A DNA stretch of 64,000 nucleotides from Gemella sp. (lineage in GTDB: Bacteria; Bacillota; Bacilli; Staphylococcales; Gemellaceae), in the NCBI GenBank assembly GCA_030529855.1, contig JAUMWC010000005.1:1-64000 (forward strand). The letters run 5' to 3'. Each line of letters begins with the position of its first letter. Within the stretch, counting starts at the first letter, position 1. The translations under genes were made by a program, and so were the position numbers. Positions 18,128-26,900 of the stretch are shown one piece after another. A model generated the notes under the pieces. It was not told where the DNA came from. It ran no database searches and was given only the letters and a program-made list of their open reading frames with translations.

Positions 18128-18944
18128 AAAGCCAAAGTCGAACAGGGACTTCAAGGCTGAAAGATTAAAGAGACAAGCAAAAGAAAGTCAAGTTAAAGAA
18201 GAAGTAGAACTTGATGATGAAAAAGAGGTTATAGCTGGAAGAAATGCTATTTTAGAAGCTATAAATTCTGGAAGACAAATCAATAAGATTTTATTCCAAG
18301 AAGGAATTGAAAAAGGTAGATTAAAAACTATTTTTGCTATTGCCAATGAGAAAAAAATAGTTTGTCAGGAAGTTCCTAAGAGAAAACTTGATAATGTAAC
18401 TAGTGAAAGACACCAAGGTGTGGTAGCTTTTGTTGCACCATATGCTTATAAGGAACTAGATGAAGTTCTAAATGAAATTGGTGAATTTACTGCTGATACT
18501 ACTTTATTGATTCTAGATCATATAGAAGATCCACATAACTTAGGAGCAATTATCCGTTCGGCAGAAGCGAGTGGGGTTAAGGCTGTAATTATTCCTAAGC
18601 GTAGAGCTGCGGTAGTAAGTCAGACGGTAGTACGTTCTTCAGCAGGAGCTATCGAATATATGCCAGTAGTAAGAGTTTCTAACTTATTAGACACAATTGC
18701 TAAACTTAAAGAAAAAGGCTTCTGGATTGCAGGTACTACACTTGCAGAGCGTTCTGAAGACTATACAAAGATTGCTAAAGACGTACCTCTAGCTATTGTA
18801 ATTGGTAATGAGGGAGAAGGAATGAGCAAGACGGTAACAGGAGCTTGTGACTTCTTATACCATTTACCAATGTTAGGTAAGACTCAAAGTCTTAACGCAT
18901 CAGTAGCAGCTGGTATAATTATGTATGAGAGAATAAAGAAATAA
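18105..18944 (+). CDS. rlmB: 23S rRNA (guanosine-2'-O)-methyltransferase RlmB (SpoU/TrmH family)
   Basis: A 279-aa SPOUT methyltransferase. The N-terminal substrate-binding domain starts VIAGRNAILEAINSGRQINKILF. The knot domain has LLILDHIEDPHNLGAIIRSAEASGV (motif 1, N-x-G-A-x-x-R), VVIGNEGEGMS (motif 2) and LPMLGKTQSLNASVAAGIIMYE (motif 3). It is expected to methylate G2251 of 23S rRNA (E. coli numbering). ATG 18105 overlaps mrnC by 23 nt; ATG 18111 is an alternative start. Last gene of the operon, followed by a terminator. Confidence 0.94.
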   Translation: MNMRNQNKKPKSNRDFKAERLKRQAKESQVKEEVELDDEKEVIAGRNAILEAINSGRQINKILFQEGIEKGRLKTIFAIANEKKIVCQEVPKRKLDNVTSERHQGVVAFVAPYAYKELDEVLNEIGEFTADTTLLILDHIEDPHNLGAIIRSAEASGVKAVIIPKRRAAVVSQTVVRSSAGAIEYMPVVRVSNLLDTIAKLKEKGFWIAGTTLAERSEDYTKIAKDVPLAIVIGNEGEGMSKTVTGACDFLYHLPMLGKTQSLNASVAAGIIMYERIKK

Positions 18945-18973
18945 AAAAGACAGGATACTATCCTGTCTTTTTT
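18943..18973 (+). terminator. Terminator of cysS-mrnC-rlmB
   Basis: AAAAAAGACAGGAT / ATCCTGTCTTTTTT perfect stem with a 3-nt loop. Confidence 0.9.
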
Positions 18974-19004
18974 ATGTAAAAGCTTACAGAGATATCTCTA
19001 ATTA

Positions 19005-19013
19005 TGGTATAAT
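19005..19013 (+). promoter_or_regulatory. Extended -10 promoter of the metalloprotease gene
   Basis: TGG-TATAAT (TATAAT at 19008-19013). No good -35 at 17 nt. Confidence 0.5.
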
Positions 19014-19050
19014 ATAAATGAAATATAAATATGTATAGGAATGATTAATT

Positions 19051-22000
19051 ATGAATAAAAATATCAATAAAATTTACAAGTATTCTATTCGAAAGTTTAA
19101 AGTAGGAGTAGGTTCTGCTATTGTTGGTTTAGGTCTTGTATTTGCTGGACAAGAAACTTTTGCTAATGAAGATAAATCTATAGCTAAACAAGAAGTAACT
19201 ACTCCAGTACAAACGCAAGTAATTGTAAGTCAGGTAGTTGCTCCTAAAGTAGCAGTAGAAGCACCTGTAGTGGCAGAAACGCCTAAAGTTCAGGTGCCTT
19301 CACCAGAAGTAAAGCCAACTATAGAAGCTAACCAGGCAGTTTCTCAGTTGCTAGTAAAAGAACAAAGTAATGAAACAACAGTAGAAGAAAAAATAACACA
19401 GCAGCCAGAGATAGCTAAACAAGAGGTTACATCTGAAAGAGTGGAAGCACCAACTGTTAAAGAAGCTGAGATTGCTGAAAGTGTAGTAGTAAAACCTACG
19501 GAAGGTGCAGGATTTAGAAATGCTGGAGCTAGTACGCAAATTCAAAATGATGTTTATACAGCTGTAGCAGCAGATTTAAAAGCTATTGAATTAAATACAA
19601 GTACAGAAATAGCAACTCAATTGGCACCTGCAAGGATAAGTGGAATAGATGTTATTAATAAGAGATTAGAAATCTCAAGAAATACTGGTAGAAATTTCCA
19701 AACAGTAACAGATACAGAAGCAACGAATGCAATAAAGGCGGAAGCTATTGGAAAATTAAATCTAGATGCAGCTTTTACGGAAGCGAAAACTGATTTAGAA
19801 AAACTTGTAAAAGGTGCTGTTGGTGATGTAGTTAACTTGGCACCACAAACAACGTCTCAGACTCTTATAGATAAAATAAGGGCTAACAAAGAACAATTAT
19901 TACTAGGTGCTGCTTATATTAATAAATATTATGACTTACAATTTGGTGGTTTAAACACTAAAGATATGCTAAAAACTAATCCGTCATTTTATGGGGGACG
20001 AGAAAGACAATCAGCTCTTGATTTCTTGATAGCGTTAGGAAGTCAGAATTATCAAGAGATGGGTGTTACAAATACAGTTAATACCTATAATAAATTATTC
20101 TTGAATAAAGTTAGTGATAAGCCAACTATTCCAGAATTCTTAGAATACAATAATAGAATTAACAATACAGGTAAATCTATTCAAGATTGGTTTGTAGGTG
20201 AGACAAAAGCACATATTAGTGAAGTGAAATCGCAAGAAGCCAATAAACAAGATTCGAAATATAGAATTTATGATAGATTGAAAGATGCAACTCACTTACA
20301 TTACAACATATTACCGTTATTAGCAGTATCAGAAAATTCACTGTATGCATTAAGTAATACAGCAGGTATCACTTTTGGTATTGTGGATGCTTATGTAAAT
20401 AAGGCTGCTGATCCAAATACTCAAGCTACGCAACTAAATGAATTTAAAATTAATTTAGAAAAAGCAAATAGAACTCAACAAAACTTTATTGATTTTTGGT
20501 ATAGAATTGCTAAACCAGAAACACATAAGTTTTTAGAAGAACCAACAATGACAGTGGATACTTTATTGAAGAGAACTGATCAAGTTGGTGGTGATCCAAG
20601 AAATAGGTGGTCAGCACAATCTGAAGATAGTGCGGCACTAGGAGTTAAAGAATTTATCGCTCCTATGGGATTATATGCAAACTATATTCAAGTTGGTGGA
20701 GAAGCTGCTGGAAATACGGTTAGGTTATATCTAACAAAAGCTTTAGAAACAAATGGTCTTACAACTTATGCTCACGAATTAACACATATCTATGAAGATA
20801 AGGTATGGATGGCTCAAGGTGTAAGAGATGGACTGCAGGTAGAATTTTATGCACGTGGATTGTATGAACCTTACCAATACTTCAATGATCCATACTTTAA
20901 TATTAATACAATGTTTGATATTGAGGGTGCCAATGCTAATGGGCTATATAACCAAAGTCCAAGAAGATTTGAAAATCCAGAAGATTTAAAAGAATACATG
21001 TCAGGGACTTTTGATGTTCTATACACACTAGACCTGTTAGAAGCAGATACGATATTAGCTAAGTCTGATGCGGATAAAAAGTGGTGGTTTAACCAAATAA
21101 AAATGGCAGATACAAGGTATAGTCAAGCAGGATATACTCATAAATCTAATGAAGTTGTGGCTTTAGATGATGCAACAGCAGCTAAGCTTAAGTCTGTTGA
21201 TGATTTAGTAGATAATGATATTATTGCTGAAAGAACACAATTAAAAGGATTTAATAGAGTTGGGAAATTTGAAAATAATGATTACTATAGTGTTCCAATG
21301 TTCTCATCAAATTATGCAGCATTAGCAAATGATAAAGGTGTATCGGGGGACTATCAAACGCGTCGTATGGCTTATGAATTATTAGCTCACTATGGTTACT
21401 ATGAAGGAATGGTTCCTTATATTTCTAATCAATATAAAAATGACGCAACAGCAGCAGGACAAGTTTTATCTGATAAATTTATTCTAGGAAAAATCTTTAA
21501 TGGAGAATTTACTGATGTAAAAGACTTCAAAAAAGAAATGTTTGAGATTCGCAAGAATAAGCTGGAAAAATTAAAACCTGTTACAATAGCCTATAATGGT
21601 CAAACGCACACTATTGATTCATTAGATAAGTTGAAAGAATTATTTAAAGAAGCGGTAGATGCAGATTTAAGAACTAAGCCGTCAGTAGATTCAGCTTTTG
21701 CTTATAGAGTAAGGAATGTAGAATTACTAAAAGATGCTATTTACAAGGCGTACTCAAAACAAACAGCAGAATTCAGAGACTCTATCTATAGAGAGCCGTT
21801 AGCTGATACTAATGAACCTACTACGGCTCCTGTAAAAGCAACGTGGACAAATGGATATGTAGCACCAGCAGAAGAAGTAGTTAAGAATGCTGTTGCTATT
21901 GATAATAAATTAATCAAATCTAAAGTATTGGTGCCTGCTGAATCTACTCAGTCAGAAGTTACTGTATTAGTAACTTATACAGATGGTTCAACAGATAAGG

Positions 22001-23688
22001 TAAAAGTACCAGTATCTATTGATCCGGTAACGAAACAAGAAGTTATAGCTAGATCTACAAGGTTCGAAAGAAATGACAATTTAGATTTTGGTCAAAGAGA
22101 AACAGTTCCAGGAAAAGATGGTTCATTTGAAAATGTATATACATATGTTTTAGAAAATGGTCATTTTGTAGAAAAAGTAAGCAAGCGAAACGAAGTTGCG
22201 GCTGTTGATGATCTAATCAAAGTTGGGACAAAACCAAAAGTAGAAACAACAATTTTACCAAGCAAAATTGTTTATGAAGCAGATGAAAAAACTTCTCTTG
22301 GAGTAGAAACTAGAGCTGATGGTAAAGATGGTCAAGTAGTAACTACAACAACTTATTCACTAGATTTAAAAACAGGGGTTGTATCGGCAAATCCTCCTCA
22401 AACAACGAGGGTAGGACCAATTGATGGAATAGTTAGTCTTGGAACAAAACCAACAGAAAAAATATCAATAATTTTTCCTGTAACAACTTACCAAGCAGAT
22501 GAAACGAAAGACTTTGGAACAGAGGAAGTTAAAGTGGAAGGTTTTTCTGGAGAAGAAATCTCGGTTACAACTTATACTGTTAATTCACAAACTGGAGAAA
22601 TAACAGCAAATCCACCTAAAGTCACTAGAAGAGAAGCAGTAGATAGAGTTATTGTTAAAGGAACAAAACCAGAAGCAGGAGGTGTAGTAAGTATTCCTCA
22701 TGTTGTAGCTATAGTACATACATCAGATCTAAAATTAGGAGAAACACAAAAAGTAGAAGGTCAAGACGGAATGATAGAACTTCTGACATTCTACACATTA
22801 GATTCTAAGAGTGGGGAAATTACTGCTAGAGAAGTAAGGAATGTAATAAAAGAAAAAATAGATGGAAAATTATTTATAGGAACCCTTGAAACAGCCAAAG
22901 GAACTTCTATAACAAGTGAAGAATTGCCACAACTTCAAATAGAAGGTAAACCAGTATTTGAAAAAGGTACATCAGTAAGCGAGCAAGAAAAACCAAGGTT
23001 AGATTTACCAAAAGTGGAGATAGCGAAAGGTGATTCATTAAAACAAGAAGCATTAGAAGAGATAATAATAGCGAACGGAAAAGGAAGCTCAGTAAGCGAA
23101 CAAGAAAAACCAGGGTTAGAATTACCAAAAGTAGAAACAGCGAAAGGTGATTCATTAAAACAAGAAGCATTAGAAGAAATACTAATAGCGAACGGAAAAG
23201 GAAGTTCAGTAAGCGAGCAAGAAAAATCTGTGTTAGAATTACCAAAGGTGGAGACAGCGAAAGGTGATTCATTAAAACAAGAAGTATTAGAAGAGATAAT
23301 AATAGCGAACGGAAAAGGAAGCTCAGTAAGTGAGCAAGAAAAACCTGTGTTGGAGTTACCAAAAGTGGAGACAGCAAAAGGTCAATCTTTAACGCTAGGT
23401 GCTTTAAAAGAAATTAGAATACACAATGCGAAGGGGCAAAGTTTATTACAAGGTGAAAAACCAAAAGTAGAGCTAGTGAAAACTAGCTATGCTAAACAAG
23501 AAGAAAATAAAACTGTTTTAGAAAAAATTGAAAGATTAGAAAACAGAGTATTAAAAGAAAATGGTACGAGTGCACTTCCTAAAACTAGCAGTGTAGGTAA
23601 AGAAAATAATTTAAGTATACCTCTAGTTTTATCAAGTATGCTACTTTCGGCAAGTTTAATTCAAAATAGACGTCGTAAAAATAATTAA
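19051..23688 (+). CDS. YSIRK/LPKTS wall-anchored zinc metalloprotease with C-terminal G5 domains (M26-like)
   Basis: A 1545-aa surface protease. The N-terminus holds a classical YSIRKFKVGVGSAIVGLG signal and a Val/Pro/Glu-rich linker (about 40-155). The protease part (about 160-930) includes FYGGRERQSALDFLIALG and the gluzincin motif HELTH at 575-579. Glu 598, 19 residues after the second His, is a plausible third zinc ligand. Four G5-type repeats follow (about 990-1277), each ending in a VGTKP/KGTKP-like motif. Four 39-aa stalk repeats (1304-1459) and LPKTS (1509-1513) close the protein. M26 proteins of streptococci (IgA1 protease, Zmp) carry the anchor and G5 part before the protease; here the order is reversed. 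The substrate (IgA1, mucin or other) cannot be read from sequence. Monocistronic. Confidence 0.85.
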   Translation: MNKNINKIYKYSIRKFKVGVGSAIVGLGLVFAGQETFANEDKSIAKQEVTTPVQTQVIVSQVVAPKVAVEAPVVAETPKVQVPSPEVKPTIEANQAVSQLLVKEQSNETTVEEKITQQPEIAKQEVTSERVEAPTVKEAEIAESVVVKPTEGAGFRNAGASTQIQNDVYTAVAADLKAIELNTSTEIATQLAPARISGIDVINKRLEISRNTGRNFQTVTDTEATNAIKAEAIGKLNLDAAFTEAKTDLEKLVKGAVGDVVNLAPQTTSQTLIDKIRANKEQLLLGAAYINKYYDLQFGGLNTKDMLKTNPSFYGGRERQSALDFLIALGSQNYQEMGVTNTVNTYNKLFLNKVSDKPTIPEFLEYNNRINNTGKSIQDWFVGETKAHISEVKSQEANKQDSKYRIYDRLKDATHLHYNILPLLAVSENSLYALSNTAGITFGIVDAYVNKAADPNTQATQLNEFKINLEKANRTQQNFIDFWYRIAKPETHKFLEEPTMTVDTLLKRTDQVGGDPRNRWSAQSEDSAALGVKEFIAPMGLYANYIQVGGEAAGNTVRLYLTKALETNGLTTYAHELTHIYEDKVWMAQGVRDGLQVEFYARGLYEPYQYFNDPYFNINTMFDIEGANANGLYNQSPRRFENPEDLKEYMSGTFDVLYTLDLLEADTILAKSDADKKWWFNQIKMADTRYSQAGYTHKSNEVVALDDATAAKLKSVDDLVDNDIIAERTQLKGFNRVGKFENNDYYSVPMFSSNYAALANDKGVSGDYQTRRMAYELLAHYGYYEGMVPYISNQYKNDATAAGQVLSDKFILGKIFNGEFTDVKDFKKEMFEIRKNKLEKLKPVTIAYNGQTHTIDSLDKLKELFKEAVDADLRTKPSVDSAFAYRVRNVELLKDAIYKAYSKQTAEFRDSIYREPLADTNEPTTAPVKATWTNGYVAPAEEVVKNAVAIDNKLIKSKVLVPAESTQSEVTVLVTYTDGSTDKVKVPVSIDPVTKQEVIARSTRFERNDNLDFGQRETVPGKDGSFENVYTYVLENGHFVEKVSKRNEVAAVDDLIKVGTKPKVETTILPSKIVYEADEKTSLGVETRADGKDGQVVTTTTYSLDLKTGVVSANPPQTTRVGPIDGIVSLGTKPTEKISIIFPVTTYQADETKDFGTEEVKVEGFSGEEISVTTYTVNSQTGEITANPPKVTRREAVDRVIVKGTKPEAGGVVSIPHVVAIVHTSDLKLGETQKVEGQDGMIELLTFYTLDSKSGEITAREVRNVIKEKIDGKLFIGTLETAKGTSITSEELPQLQIEGKPVFEKGTSVSEQEKPRLDLPKVEIAKGDSLKQEALEEIIIANGKGSSVSEQEKPGLELPKVETAKGDSLKQEALEEILIANGKGSSVSEQEKSVLELPKVETAKGDSLKQEVLEEIIIANGKGSSVSEQEKPVLELPKVETAKGQSLTLGALKEIRIHNAKGQSLLQGEKPKVELVKTSYAKQEENKTVLEKIERLENRVLKENGTSALPKTSSVGKENNLSIPLVLSSMLLSASLIQNRRRKNN
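22960..23427 (+). repeat. Four 117-bp tandem repeats in the metalloprotease stalk
   Basis: Units start at 22960, 23077, 23194 and 23311. Each encodes 39 aa with KGSSVSEQEKP, LELPKVE and AKGDSLKQEALEE motifs. The middle units are nearly identical at the DNA level, so copy number is likely to vary by recombination. Confidence 0.93.
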
Positions 23689-23693
23689 TTAGT

Positions 23694-23730
23694 AAAAGCT
23701 AAGAGATACTATATCTCTTAGCTTTTATTG
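23694..23730 (+). terminator. Terminator of the metalloprotease gene
   Basis: AAAAGCTAAGAGATA-CTA-TATCTCTTAGCTTTT perfect 15-bp stem. Confidence 0.9.
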
Positions 23731-23815
23731 TATATTAAAGATGAAATATAATTAAAATAAGGGTTACATCATCAGTTTTAAAAGGATATTCTGTTATATA
23801 GTAAATATAAAATTA

Positions 23816-23844
23816 TTGCTTTAATTATAAAAATTATGTATAAT
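23816..23844 (+). promoter_or_regulatory. Promoter of the NEAT/LRR protein gene
   Basis: TTGCTT (23816-23821), 17-nt spacer, TATAAT (23839-23844). Confidence 0.7.
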
Positions 23845-23847
23845 GAT

Positions 23848-23878
23848 TTTGTGTTTGTGAACAAATTGTGAACACAAA
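23848..23878. promoter_or_regulatory. Operator-like nested dyads at the NEAT/LRR promoter start site
   Basis: Outer arms TTTGTGTT (23848-23855) and AACACAAA (23871-23878) are perfectly complementary. Inside is the near-palindrome TTTGTGAACAAA (23854-23865), and TTGTGAACA occurs twice 13 nt apart. It covers the expected transcription start, as a repressor site would. The regulator is unknown. Confidence 0.5.
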
Positions 23879-23901
23879 TATATTATTAATTTGGAGAACT
23901 T

Positions 23902-26900
23902 ATGAAAAATACTACATTTAGAAACAAAACAATAGTGTCATTAGTAGGATCATCTATATTATTTATAGGGGCAGGAGGTCCTATAATTGTTGCTCAAGAA
24001 ACTAGTACGGAGAATGTTGAGTCAACTACTACAACAGTGCAAACAAGTACAAGCTCAGTAACTACTACGGGTACTACAACTACGAGTACAACAAGTGTAC
24101 CGACTACAACGTTAGCTTCAACAAGTGAAGCACCTAAAACAGAAACTACTACTGTTCAATCTACGGTCACAAGTGAAGCGCCAGTTCCTGTAACCACTAC
24201 ATCGAATGTAGAAACGAAAGTAGTTATAGAGATCGCTGATGCAAAAATAGGACAAAACTGGAAGAAAGAAAATCAAATACATTTATCTGTTGATACATTA
24301 AAGTTTGATATAGTAGCAGCAGAAAAAGAAGTAAAAGAATACTATCTTAATGGAAAAAAACTAGAGAAATATACGGATGTAAGTATTGCACGTTGGGATG
24401 GAATGTTTAGAGTTGAAAACAAAGAAGCAGTAGCAACTTGGAAAGAAACGGGTGGAAATGAATTCAAGTTAGTCTTTAATGATGGAACAGAGTATGTCTA
24501 CAAACAACCATCGACTGGAAAAGAAGAACCAGCTCCAGAGACGACAACAGAAACTACATCAACAACTACTCAAACGGAAACAACGACAACTACTACGACT
24601 GAGTCAACGAGTGTATCTGAAATACCTAAGACAGTAGAAGCACCAAAGGTAGAGAATTCGACAATAGAAATTTCAAGTGCTCAAGTAGGAAAAAATTGGA
24701 AAAAAGAAGACCAAGTAGAATTTTCAATAGATAAAGACAAATATGATATTATCGCAATCAACAACAAGGTAAAAGAATATTACTTCAACGGAAAAAAACT
24801 AGAGAAGTTTTTAGAAATTTCTGTAGATAAGTGGGATGGTTTATTCCGAATTGAAAATAAAGAATTAGTAAAATTATGGAAAGAAGCAGGAGAGAACGAA
24901 TTAAAATTAGTATTTGATGATGGAACAGAGTATGTCTACAAACAACCGTCAACTACAAAAGAAGAACCGGCCCCAGAGACAACAACATCAACAACAACAT
25001 CAACAACTACTCAAACAGAAACAACTATGACTACGACTGAGTCATCTACAACAACAGAAGCTAGAGTATATCCAGACTTCACTATCAAAACTGCTGAATT
25101 ATATTCTTCTTATGGTGAAAAATTAGAATTAAATCTTACAGTTATAGGATACCAAGCTCATACTAGAATTTTAAAAGATGTAGACTATTATGAAATAGAT
25201 GGAGTAAAAAGAGATAAGTCAGAGTTAGGAAGAGATTCAGAACAAGGGAAATTTGGTATTATGAACCAAGATGGTGTTCAGGCTTGGAAAGAATCAAAAG
25301 ATAAAGTTATTACACTTGTGATGAAAGATGGTCAAAAAATAACATTCTCTGCTAATAATACTTCAGCAAATGAAGCTCCAAAAACAGAAGAAACAACTAC
25401 AACTTCAGCACCAGCCCAAACAGTAGCACCAATGGGACCTGTTAAACGTGATGAATATGTTAATCCTAGAGATTTATTAGAAAAATTAGATAAAACATTA
25501 GCTGATCAACTTGAAGATGGAGAGTACACAATCGGATTCTCAGCTTTACGTGCTGACGGGAAAGTTCAAAGTTCTATGCTTGAAGGATTCTTTGATGAGA
25601 ACGTAAAACTTGTCGTTAAAGATGGTAAAAAACACGTAGAGATGTTAAATACAATGTTCGCAGATGGACTTCTTGATTTTAGATTGCAGAACAAAGATGG
25701 TTCTTGGTCAGAGTCTACAAAAGAAAATTATGGGGAACCAGATATTAACAATAAATATAAAAATGCTTTATTCACTATTCCTGTAGAAAATGTTGAAGAA
25801 GAAAAGTTAGGAGCAGTATTGGTATCTTATATGGGTGGTAAAGATACTGATAAAGGTGATGTTTCTAAATATGCTAGGTTACTAATCAACTTTAAAACTC
25901 CTATCTATAAAGGTTTTGATGGATATGATATCCCATCTAAAGCAGAATATACTAGAGTAAATTCTGATAGAGTTTTAAACAGACGTCTTAAGAGAAATGC
26001 AGAACTTGATGCAGATCAAGATGGAACTGTAACAGCGGAAGAACTTAAGGATTACAAAGGTGATATAACTATCGTTAATGATTTATCAGATATTAATGAT
26101 ACGTTTGACGATTATGTATACAACTATTCAATTCTTAAAAATGCTGGTCCAAACGTAAATAGTATTAATATTAGTACTAACAAAATTACGGAACTACCAG
26201 TAGATGCATTTGCCAATGCAACTGGTTTAAAAGAAATCAATTTAGCAAGTAATGGAATAACGACTTTACCAGAAGATTTATTCAAGAATAACCCACTACT
26301 AGAAAAAGTACAGATTTCTAGTAACAAACTAGCTAGCTTACCAAGTGGATTATTTAAAAATAATCCAAATATAAAAGAAATCGACTTATCTCAAACGGGA
26401 TTAGTAGGGTTAGATAAAAATATATTTGCTAGTCTACCTAACCTTGAAAGATTATATTTAAATGGAAATAGTATAGCTGTATTACCAGAAGAATTATTTA
26501 CTAATAATACTAAATTAACACACCTTAACCTAGATGATAATGGGGTTACTAAATTACCAACGTCTATTGGAAACCTTGTTAATCTGCAAAGTTTATCAGT
26601 TAATAATGGTAAGTTAAATTCTTTACCAGAAGAAGTGAAAAACTTGAAAAACTTAAAGGTGTTGAACTTAAAACAAAATAATATTAGCCAAGTAGCTGAT
26701 GAAGTTTGGCAAATTCTAGCTGATAACAAAGCTGCTGCTGATTTATCAAATAATAATCTATCTAAATTGCCAGTGGAAGTATTAAATGGAAAAATTAACA
26801 GACTAAACCTATCTTACAATAATTTACCAGTAGAAATTAAAGATCTTACAACTAATCCAGAAGCTTTAGGTTTAGATCCTGAGAGAATAGGTCACTATTT

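Noticed and set aside
22907-23377. Leu-rich minus-strand open frame
   Set aside because: A shadow of the stalk repeats on the plus strand; no ribosome site, and composition is explained by the repeat.
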